Shown here one piece after another: positions 1 through 5,692 of a DNA stretch of 6,552 bases. The DNA is from Selenomonadaceae bacterium (GTDB lineage: Bacteria > Bacillota > Negativicutes > Selenomonadales > Selenomonadaceae). The stretch is taken from contig JAFTEG010000091.1 of NCBI GenBank assembly GCA_017453765.1, positions 1 to 6,552 on the forward strand. The letters run 5' to 3'. The translations under genes were made by a program, and so were the position numbers. A model generated the notes under the pieces. The model saw nothing but the letters and a program-made list of their open reading frames with translations, was not told the DNA's origin and made no database searches. Position 1 is the first letter of the stretch. Each line of letters starts with the position of its first letter.

Positions 1-383
1 TCCGAAAGCGCCATAATTTTTACATTGCCTTCCAAGTCCGCCAAAACAATTTCCGGCACCTGCATTTCTACCAAAAAATCGTACGTGTTTTCGTCCGGCA
101 CATAAAAGCCGTCAATATCCGCAACCACCGCAATGCCGTCAAATTCGCGTTTGCCGTCGACAATAGCACGAACCATAGCCGCCATTTCCGCCGAAATGCT
201 GAGGTACGATACAGGGTGATCTATGCTGCAGCCGTTGTACAGCGTCCCGTCCTAAGACAACACGCAAGCGCCCGCCGCTATGCCGTCGTGGTCAACGTAT
301 GAATTTCTTATCGCGTCCATTGCGATTCTTACCATAGTATCGGCAATGTCTTCGTTCATCTCTCTCAAAATTTTCGCCTCCAT
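1..383 (-). pseudogene. Cytidine deaminase-like protein, in-frame TAG and lost zinc ligands; runs off left edge
   Basis: The minus frame from an ATG at 381-383 reads 43 codons to a TAG at 252-254, then continues open in the same frame to the window edge (about 83 more codons, so close to the usual 130-residue length of tetrameric cytidine deaminases). The two halves together match the family: AGACVLS, then after the stop DGTLYNGCSID, LSISAEMAAM and FYVPDENTYDFLVEM. These align with the family blocks GAALL..DG.IYTGCNIE, LT(I/V)CAER.A and PCG.CRQ.L.EF. The cysteine of CAE is Ser (codon 192-194) and the two cysteines of PCxxC are Asp (93-95) and Thr (84-86); the proton-shuttling Glu (186-188) remains. 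It therefore cannot bind catalytic zinc in the normal way. The frame is otherwise clean. This could be a fresh pseudogene, a sequencing error at the TAG, or a diverged non-catalytic protein. The start is uncertain: ATG 381-383 has no clear Shine-Dalgarno, and a TTG at 453-455 is an alternative. Confidence 0.75.
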
Positions 384-487
384 TTCCGGAATATGTGAAA
401 AAAATAAGGATAATTTCTCTTTTCTATTTTGCCGAAAAATGAAAAATTCCTGCAAAAAATTTTTCAGCCGAAATAATTTTGTACGCG

Positions 488-1468
488 CTACTTTACCATA
501 ATGCCGAAGTCTTTCAAAATTCTGCCGTAATGCAAAAGGCAGTTCATCATCGTTTCGGCGTCGCTTGCACCTTGAAATTTTTTTACGTTTTTAATGAATG
601 ACGGCTTACACTCAAATTTATAAAAGGACAAATCGCGCATCATGTTTGCAACGGCAACCAAACTTTTCATATAAAAATTAATTGTCAAGCCGAGCATATA
701 TTTAGCGTTGTCATCGTCTTTGAACTGTGCGCGGTAAAACTCGAACAGCTCCCAATGCCCCTTCATATTTGAAATATCCTGTTCCAATTCGCTTAAACTT
801 CCCCAACCGCCAATGTCACAGCGATACGCAGAGCCCATTACGTTTTCAAAATACATTTTGCCGAATCCGAAGGCAATGGCATTTCTGAAAGAGTCACCTT
901 CACATACATCTGTTTCATTTTCGGCTGAAAATTTTTCTATCGCGTCAATAAATTTTTTCGTGAAACAGTTGCGAAAAGTCGTCGCGGAAGTTTGAAAAAA
1001 TGGCGCCTCACGCATATTGTTGAACGTCGCAGACGGCACAAGGGGGGGGGCAAGTGGACGTTTCTCTTTTGTCTTTTCGTAATAGAAATAATAATTCATC
1101 GCGTAGACGGAATAATCGTCGTGACTTTCCAAAAAGGTCACGGCGTTTTCTAATTTTTTCGGCGAAATGTAATAGTCGTCCGCGTCAAGAATTGTCCAAT
1201 ACTTTGTTTCCAACGTCCTAAATGTTTTTAAAAGGGAGTTAAGTTGTCCTAAATTTTTTTCGTTTTGAACAAGTTTTATCGGCAATTTATATTTTTTGGT
1301 GAACTTCTTTATCAACTTTATGCTGTCATCTGTCGAGCCGTCGTCTATCACCAAAATTTCTGTCTTGTCCAAAAAAGTTTGGCGGGACAAAGACTCCGCC
1401 CACTCCTGCAAATATTTTTCCTTATTGTAAACCGCACTGATAACGGTGACCAATTTTTTATCAACCAA
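488..1468 (-). CDS. Family 2 glycosyltransferase (GT-A fold)
   Basis: This 326-residue protein transfers a sugar from a nucleotide-sugar donor, probably at the cytoplasmic face during surface polysaccharide or glycolipid synthesis; donor and acceptor cannot be named. The N-terminal GT-A domain is clear: VTVISAVYNKEKYL near residues 7-20, IDDGSTDD at 41-48 (nucleotide binding), NLGQ at 72-75, and the metal-binding DADD at 95-98. EGD at 190-192 is a candidate for the acidic catalytic-base region. The C-terminal 100 residues carry no recognisable domain, and there is no membrane segment. Start: TTG at 1466-1468, with AAAGGA (1479-1484) 10 nt upstream; an in-frame TGA not far upstream excludes a longer protein. 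It lies 27 nt after the stop of a ugd remnant, suggesting the pair was once an operon. Odd feature: nine consecutive C on the coding strand (G at 1042-1050) encoding Ala140-Leu143. Confidence 0.9.
   Translation of the reverse strand: MVDKKLVTVISAVYNKEKYLQEWAESLSRQTFLDKTEILVIDDGSTDDSIKLIKKFTKKYKLPIKLVQNEKNLGQLNSLLKTFRTLETKYWTILDADDYYISPKKLENAVTFLESHDDYSVYAMNYYFYYEKTKEKRPLAPPLVPSATFNNMREAPFFQTSATTFRNCFTKKFIDAIEKFSAENETDVCEGDSFRNAIAFGFGKMYFENVMGSAYRCDIGGWGSLSELEQDISNMKGHWELFEFYRAQFKDDDNAKYMLGLTINFYMKSLVAVANMMRDLSFYKFECKPSFIKNVKKFQGASDAETMMNCLLHYGRILKDFGIMVK
1042..1050. repeat. Homopolymer tract G9 (C9 on the coding strand) inside the glycosyltransferase
   Basis: Nine G residues in a row on the given strand, encoding part of Ala-Pro-Pro-Leu (residues 140-143) of the glycosyltransferase. 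In the present length the gene is in frame. Gaining one base brings a TGA about 14 codons later; losing one base brings a TAG roughly 45 codons later. Either removes the C-terminal half of the enzyme. Confidence 0.95.
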
Positions 1469-1478
1469 ATTTAAAACG

Positions 1479-1484
1479 TCCTTT
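1479..1484 (-). promoter_or_regulatory. Ribosome binding site of the glycosyltransferase
   Basis: AAAGGA on the minus strand, 10 nt before TTG 1466-1468. It supports the non-ATG start, since no ATG is available in frame near the expected N-terminus of the GT-A fold. Confidence 0.6.
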
Positions 1485-1495
1485 CACTGAAAAAT

Positions 1496-1625
1496 TTAAT
1501 CACGTCTGAATAAATCGCGCGTGTAAACTTTATCGGCAACGTCATCAAGTACGCTGTCGTATCGGTTGGCGATAATGCATTTACTGCGCGGCGTCGCTTA
1601 AATCGGTGCCGAAAATTATTCGTGA
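1496..1625 (-). pseudogene. ugd: Remnant of UDP-glucose 6-dehydrogenase C-terminus, frameshifted
   Basis: The gap between the fusion gene and the glycosyltransferase is not empty. One minus frame (stop TAA at 1496-1498, open back to TAA at 1598-1600) ends [15 protein letters not shown] followed by [14 protein letters not shown]. This is the characteristic C-terminal tail of UDP-glucose/nucleotide-sugar dehydrogenases; E. coli Ugd ends in a very similar [11 protein letters not shown]. Just upstream in another frame (1584-1625) is [14 protein letters not shown], resembling either the FFGS(E/R)..DL.. segment that precedes the tail or the SRI(I/V)VGTD segment further forward, so a frameshift or an internal deletion separates the parts. 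The enzyme oxidises UDP-glucose to UDP-glucuronate for acidic polysaccharides; the NAD-binding and catalytic parts are absent, so it is dead. The fragment overlaps the stop codon of the upstream fusion gene. The tail is a confident match; the origin of the upstream fragment is uncertain. Confidence 0.72.
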
Positions 1626-4213
1626 GGCGCGTCGTGAACTGCGTCCGCAGGCTTTTCGCCGACTTCTTCAATAATAATATTTTTTGGCGTCTCAATGTCA
1701 TCAACTTCAAAAGTAACGGCAGGTTGAGGCGGCTCAGATTCAAACGCGAAAAACAAGTTGACAATAAATTCAGCGCCTTGATTCGGTTTCGTGTAGACTG
1801 AAATTTTTCCGCGCATAAGGTCAACAATGCTTTTTGTGATTGCCAAGCCGAGACCGGTACCGTGAGCACCCATAGCCGCCGCGTTTATCTCGCGTTCAAA
1901 TGGTTCAAAAATTTTTTCGGCAAATTCTTCACTCATGCCGATGCCGTTATCCTTCACGCGAAATTCATAACTGCCGACGTGTTGCGATTTACTTTCAAGC
2001 TGGCGTAAGGTAATTTCAACCTTGCCGCCGACGTGCGAAAATTTTACTGCGTTATCGGTCAAATTAATCAGCACGCGGTTTAAAAGTCTTTGGTCGCACC
2101 GTACGAAAGGATTTTGCACGTTTGAAAATTCTACAGTCAAATTAATACTCTTCTTCTCCGCGCGTTCGGCGAACATATCATTAACGTCATTAATCAGCTT
2201 AACAATGTCAACCGGCGATTCGTGCAGTTCAACCTTGCCGCCGTCAATGTCGCTCAATTCCAAAACGCCGTTAATCGTTTCAATCAAGTATTGGCTTGAC
2301 GTTTCAATTTTTTTAAGAAATTCGCGCATTTCTTCCGGCGTCATATTTTCGCGCAGTGCCAGCAAGGCGTAGCCGTTAATCGCGCTTACCGGCATACTGA
2401 TATCCGTCGACATTGCGGCAAGGAAGTGCGCCTTTGTCGAAGAGCCGACTTCTGCGCGAAGTTTGGCATTTCCAATTTCACGTTCGCGCCTTCGTACAAA
2501 TGAAGTTATGCTCAACATTATCAGCAGTGTTACGATAATCAGCAGGGTTTGAAGTAAGTTGTTAATGAAAATTGCGGAGCTTACCTCGTCAATCTGCGTC
2601 TTTAAATAATATTCTTCGCGCAGTTTTTGAGTTATGTCCGCCTTTAAGCCGAACTTTTGTAATTCGTCAGAAAAGTAGCCGCCGATATTTTTCAGCGTCA
2701 CGGAAAAATTTTCCGCCATATCCTGCCGCGTCCACATAAGTGAGCCGAATAAAATTATAAACGGCAGTGCGATACATACCACTACCGACTTGCCGAAGCG
2801 CCTTTCCGTGTCGCGTTCCAATATCGCGCGGAAAAAGATAAATCCCAAAATGCCGATTAAAATAAAAATCAAGTACGATTCGCGCGGAAAAAGATTTTCA
2901 GCCGAAAGACTCGGTACAAAAAATAAAATTCCCAGCACTACCGCAAAAAAAGTTCCCGCCGCGCCGAAAAGCATGTACTTTGTATCGTGTTCAAACATTG
3001 CCATTAAGTACGCGCCAAGTGACACATAGCCGTACGCGACAATTACGCCGAATGTCATCACGTCTTTGAACAGATTGAAAGTTGCCTGCCCCAAAAACGG
3101 CGTGATAAGTGAAATTAGCGTCACGAAAATTACGGCGTTGGCAGGAAGGTTGTCAGCGTTCAAAACGGCAAAACGTTTCGGCAACACGTTATCTTTCGCC
3201 GCAATGTACATTAACCGGCTTGACGCGAAGTAGCAGACCAGTATGCTTGTAAAAATTGCGCCAACCGCCGACAAGGTTAAAAATGTCAAGCCGAATTTGC
3301 CGAGTACTTCATTAGCCGCGTAAAATGCCGGCAGTGCCTCCAAGCCGTCAAGTTCACTTAAATGCGAAACATATTCTTCCCAGTTTGAATAGCCTATCGG
3401 TATCACTGAGATTGAAAGGCAGGTCATTGCCGCGTAGAAAATGCAGGCTGAAATTATCGCCGCCGCCATTATCCAAAAAGATTTTTTCGGCGAAAATTTA
3501 AATTCTTCCGTAGCGTGCGATACTGCCGTAAATCCCGCGAATGCCAAAGGTATTGTTGAAATTGCACCGAGAATTTGTGAAAAGGTTGAACTGCCTGCGG
3601 AGAATTGCGGATAAAAATTAAACGTGCCGCCGTTCACCGTGAATGTTGCCGCCGCGCAGATTAAGCCGAGTATCGGAAATGCTGTAGCCAAAATCATACC
3701 TGCGCGGTTTAGCAAAGATTTTCTGCGCGAAGAAAAAATTCCGACGCCTAAAATTATTACCGCCGCAAAAATTATTTCGCCCAAGTAAACTTCGTGACCG
3801 GCAAGGTTGTAGCTTATGCCGACGTGAAATACGTTGCCGAAAATTTTGTCCGCGATTAGCACGAATGTAGTCACGTTGAACCAGAGTAAGGCGACGTAGG
3901 TAAAAAATAAAAACCACGTGCATAAAAAGGCGTAGTCGTAGCCGAAAATTTTTTTTGCGTAGGTAAACGCGCCGCCGGAGTCGGCCTGCCGATTCATCAT
4001 GTAGTGAATATTTGCCGCAATGACAATCATAATTGCCGCGCCGATTGTCAGCGCTATCAGTGTTCCGACCGGTCCCGCCTTCGGCAAAAAAGTTGTACCC
4101 GGCAAAATGAAAGCGCCCCAGCCGATACAGCAGGCTAATGACATTGCAAAGAAACTTAACGGCGACATATATTTGGCTAGAGTTTTCGCGGCGTCATCAG
4201 TTTTTAATTCCAA
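1616..4213 (-). CDS. APC-superfamily transporter fused to a histidine kinase-like module lacking the H-box histidine
   Basis: The protein has 865 residues. Residues 15-465 form an APC (amino acid-polyamine) permease with about 12 helices. TM1 carries the broken-helix signature GWGAFILPG (31-39), and the TM6 region carries AFAGFTAV..ATEEFKFSP (224-242), both typical of substrate/ion binding in this fold. Then come an extra helix (about 476-494), a roughly 50-residue outside segment (495-547), a helix (about 549-571), a short charged linker and a kinase module. FLAAMSTDISMP (597-608) stands where FLANMSHEIRTP is expected, so the phospho-acceptor His is Thr603 (codon ACG, 2405-2407). The HATPase part is complete: N-box LINLTDNAVKFS (715-726), G1 DNGIG (755-759), F-box FEPF (769-772), G2 GTGLGL (785-790). 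A 38-residue Pro/Glu-rich tail follows; there is no receiver, PAS or HAMP domain. Start: TTG 4211-4213 with GGGAG 10 nt upstream. The design recalls CbrA (an SSS-type transporter fused to a kinase), but with an APC permease. Substrate and output are unknown. Confidence 0.9.
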   Translation of the reverse strand: MELKTDDAAKTLAKYMSPLSFFAMSLACCIGWGAFILPGTTFLPKAGPVGTLIALTIGAAIMIVIAANIHYMMNRQADSGGAFTYAKKIFGYDYAFLCTWFLFFTYVALLWFNVTTFVLIADKIFGNVFHVGISYNLAGHEVYLGEIIFAAVIILGVGIFSSRRKSLLNRAGMILATAFPILGLICAAATFTVNGGTFNFYPQFSAGSSTFSQILGAISTIPLAFAGFTAVSHATEEFKFSPKKSFWIMAAAIISACIFYAAMTCLSISVIPIGYSNWEEYVSHLSELDGLEALPAFYAANEVLGKFGLTFLTLSAVGAIFTSILVCYFASSRLMYIAAKDNVLPKRFAVLNADNLPANAVIFVTLISLITPFLGQATFNLFKDVMTFGVIVAYGYVSLGAYLMAMFEHDTKYMLFGAAGTFFAVVLGILFFVPSLSAENLFPRESYLIFILIGILGFIFFRAILERDTERRFGKSVVVCIALPFIILFGSLMWTRQDMAENFSVTLKNIGGYFSDELQKFGLKADITQKLREEYYLKTQIDEVSSAIFINNLLQTLLIIVTLLIMLSITSFVRRREREIGNAKLRAEVGSSTKAHFLAAMSTDISMPVSAINGYALLALRENMTPEEMREFLKKIETSSQYLIETINGVLELSDIDGGKVELHESPVDIVKLINDVNDMFAERAEKKSINLTVEFSNVQNPFVRCDQRLLNRVLINLTDNAVKFSHVGGKVEITLRQLESKSQHVGSYEFRVKDNGIGMSEEFAEKIFEPFEREINAAAMGAHGTGLGLAITKSIVDLMRGKISVYTKPNQGAEFIVNLFFAFESEPPQPAVTFEVDDIETPKNIIIEEVGEKPADAVHDAPHE

Positions 4214-4223
4214 ATTTTAAAAT

Positions 4224-4228
4224 CTCCC
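4224..4228 (-). promoter_or_regulatory. Ribosome binding site of the transporter/kinase-like fusion
   Basis: GGGAG on the minus strand, 10 nt before TTG 4211-4213. The next in-frame ATG (Met16) would cut into the sequence just before TM1 and has no comparable site, so TTG is preferred. Confidence 0.55.
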
Positions 4229-4246
4229 GTCCAAAAAATTTTTGAC

Positions 4247-4255
4247 ATTATACCA
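4247..4255 (-). promoter_or_regulatory. Extended -10 promoter of the transporter/kinase-like fusion
   Basis: The minus strand reads TGG then TATAAT, a perfect -10 hexamer (4247-4252) with the TGn extension (4253-4255). No good -35 hexamer lies 16-18 nt upstream, which is acceptable for extended -10 promoters. Transcription would begin near 4240, giving a leader of about 27 nt. It sits in the 79-nt gap after the GtrA gene. No terminator is seen in that gap, so the fusion gene could also be read from the upstream operon. Confidence 0.55.
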
Positions 4256-4292
4256 CAAATTTTTCCGACGCTTTGTCTGTAATATTTTAAAT

Positions 4293-4676
4293 TCAGCCGT
4301 TAATCGCCTTTCTCTTAGCAACGTAATTCCACAGCGTGACAATAGCCGTTGCTCCGAGTTTAGCCGCCATGTAGTGTAAAAAAATAATTTCGACGAAAAA
4401 CCACATGCAAACTTGATTCAGTCCCAAGCCGACGACGCTGGAGCCGATAAAAATTGCCGCTTGCTTAGGCGTCTGCTTTTTCGCGCCTTTAAACACGTAC
4501 GTGACGCAGAGCCAATAGTTGAAGATGACCGACACGGTGAAGGATATTCCCGCCGAGTAAAGGTAGTGGACGCCGAAAAATTCAGTTAAGGCAAAAAGTA
4601 CCGCGCAGTCCACCAACAGTGAAAGTCCGCCTACAAAACAAAATCTTACAATTTCCAAAAATCTTTCGTGCGTCAT
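4293..4676 (-). CDS. GtrA-family small membrane protein
   Basis: This 127-residue, four-helix membrane protein has helices at about residues 11-31, 39-58, 71-93 and 98-118. The family pattern is clear: RFCFVGGLSLLVD near the N-terminus (R11, F12, V15, G16, D23), FNYW at 52-55 in TM2, and a basic end WNYVAKRK (116-123). GtrA proteins are associated with moving or supplying polyprenyl-phosphate-linked sugars across the inner membrane for cell-surface glycan modification, often beside family 2 glycosyltransferases. Start: ATG 4674-4676 with GGAG (4684-4687) 7 nt upstream. It begins 20 nt after the deacetylase stop, so the two form an operon. The length is normal for the family. Confidence 0.9.
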   Translation of the reverse strand: MTHERFLEIVRFCFVGGLSLLVDCAVLFALTEFFGVHYLYSAGISFTVSVIFNYWLCVTYVFKGAKKQTPKQAAIFIGSSVVGLGLNQVCMWFFVEIIFLHYMAAKLGATAIVTLWNYVAKRKAING

Positions 4677-4696
4677 ATCATTTCTCCAACGTCATA

Positions 4697-5557
4697 TCAC
4701 TGCTCCGACTTCGTATCATTCAACGCGGCAAAATTTACGGCAGAAATATTTTTTTCAGCCAGCAAGTTTAAAACCTTCGGCGACGTGACGGCGTCCAATT
4801 CCGCCTCAAAGTCATGCTCCCACTTACAAAAATCTTTCAGCACTTCATTACTTCTGCCGGGATGCAACATTACTTCCGTCGTGCCGTCTTTCATTTTGTC
4901 GATAAGGTTCAGCATAAATTTTTCCGTGACGGATTCGCCCGCGACAATGCCGGTGAAATGATTAGGATAGTGAAAATTTTTTTTATGCGCCTTAAGTGCG
5001 GCGAACTTTGCAAGGGACGTGAGACCGAGCCGACCGATGAATTGACCGACGCCGCCAAATTCGCCTTCAAAAATTTTTGTATCGGAAATGCGTATCGCTT
5101 GAATGCCCGCCGCGTCCGCCAAATCCAAAACAATGTCGATAATGCCCGGTACATGGTGCAGGTGCTGGTGACTGTCGACGTGCGTCAAATTTAAATCTGC
5201 GCGTTTAACCTTTTCAATCTGCGCGGCAAGTTCGGCACGTACTTCGTCCAAATTAATTTTCTTCTGCAGGTACAATTTTAAAAATGCGGCGTGATTGTCG
5301 TGAAATTTTCCATTAGCCGTGACGAGCGTGGGAATTTCATTCGGCGGCAGTACGGGGTTACCGTTCGCCAACGTCAAGTGAATGCCGACGCCTAAGCCGT
5401 TCAGACTTCGCGCCTTTTTAACCGCGTCATCAAATGCAACGCCGCCTGGCATAATCGTGGCGGAGCGAAGGCAACCTTTTTGAAAGGCGTCTTGCACGGC
5501 GCGGTTTATCAAGTTATGCCGTCCGAAATCGTCAGCGTTTATTATTAACTGTTTCAA
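4697..5557 (-). CDS. YdjC/ChbG/HpnK-family carbohydrate deacetylase
   Basis: This 286-residue protein is a metal-dependent deacetylase-like enzyme with a TIM-barrel-type fold; characterised relatives remove an acetyl group from N-acetylated sugars (ChbG acts on chitooligosaccharides, HpnK in hopanoid-associated loci). Visible metal/catalytic residues: the NADDFG motif at the N-terminus (D9, D10), GIHLTL (H60), THVDSHQHLH (H126, D128, H130, H132) and the C-terminal EVMLHPG (H232). No signal peptide, so it is cytoplasmic. The start is set by the Shine-Dalgarno: AAAGGAG lies 7 nt before TTG 5555-5557, whereas the TTG two codons earlier (5561-5563) is only 1 nt from it. It is followed 20 nt later by gtrA-like. 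The context suggests it deacetylates a lipid-linked or surface-glycan sugar rather than serving chitin use, since no PTS or chitinase gene is present; that is inference. Confidence 0.9.
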   Translation of the reverse strand: MKQLIINADDFGRHNLINRAVQDAFQKGCLRSATIMPGGVAFDDAVKKARSLNGLGVGIHLTLANGNPVLPPNEIPTLVTANGKFHDNHAAFLKLYLQKKINLDEVRAELAAQIEKVKRADLNLTHVDSHQHLHHVPGIIDIVLDLADAAGIQAIRISDTKIFEGEFGGVGQFIGRLGLTSLAKFAALKAHKKNFHYPNHFTGIVAGESVTEKFMLNLIDKMKDGTTEVMLHPGRSNEVLKDFCKWEHDFEAELDAVTSPKVLNLLAEKNISAVNFAALNDTKSEQ

Positions 5558-5563
5558 AGTCAA

Positions 5564-5571
5564 TCTCCTTT
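5564..5571 (-). promoter_or_regulatory. Ribosome binding site that decides the deacetylase start
   Basis: AAAGGAGA on the minus strand. GGAG (5565-5568) is 7 nt from TTG 5555-5557 but 1 nt from TTG 5561-5563, so the inner TTG is the functional start and the protein begins MKQLIINADDFG. Confidence 0.8.
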
Positions 5572-5578
5572 AGGAATT

Positions 5579-5604
5579 AGATCGATAGATCGATAGATCG
5601 ATAG
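5579..5604. repeat. Tandem repeat, 8-bp unit AGATCGAT, 3.25 copies
   Basis: Three perfect copies of AGATCGAT plus AG. Each unit contains a GATC (5580-5583, 5588-5591, 5596-5599) and a palindromic ATCGAT. The array lies 8 nt upstream of the deacetylase Shine-Dalgarno, in the only space where the promoter and leader of the deacetylase-gtrA operon can be. I see no consensus sigma-70 promoter outside it in the 80-nt gap. Confidence 0.95.
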
Positions 5605-5633
5605 TTGCTTTTTCATTCTTCATTCTTAATCCT

Positions 5634-5669
5634 TAATTAAAAAAAGCCGTGAACCTAAAGTTACGGCTT
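5634..5669 (-). terminator. Intrinsic terminator of the prp-rpmA transcript
   Basis: On the minus strand AAGCCGT (5663-5669) pairs perfectly with ACGGCTT (5644-5650). The stem is extended by AAC/GTT with one bulged base, leaving a 5-nt loop. Seven T follow (5645 down to 5639). It begins 24 nt after the rpmA stop and isolates the ribosomal cassette from the deacetylase operon. Confidence 0.9.
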
Positions 5670-5692
5670 GCGAAAAAAATTTTTATTTAGTG

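Noticed and set aside
455..480. Possible terminator after the glycosyltransferase
   Set aside because: A weak TTTC/GAAA stem with mismatches before a T-run; the AT-rich text of this genome makes such patterns common and the stem has too little G+C.
384..487. Promoter for the deaminase-like pseudogene
   Set aside because: TTGCAG with a CAAAAT 18 nt on is the best pair found; only a partial match, not better than chance in AT-rich sequence.
1471..1869. Minus-strand open frame of 132 codons overlapping the fusion gene end and the ugd remnant
   Set aside because: It overlaps the kinase ATPase coding region in another frame, has a low-complexity basic/leucine composition, and no family likeness; the real signals in this stretch are the kinase tail and the ugd tail.
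3618..3923. Minus-strand open frame of 101 codons inside the permease region
   Set aside because: Arg/Asn-rich shadow of the membrane-protein frame, with no start signal or recognised motif.
4814..5194. Plus-strand frame of 126 codons opposite the deacetylase
   Set aside because: Antisense to a well-supported gene whose catalytic motifs are all present; no ribosome binding site or domain.
5579..5604. CRISPR array or attachment site
   Set aside because: The units are 8 bp with no spacers and no integrase gene nearby; it is a simple tandem repeat.
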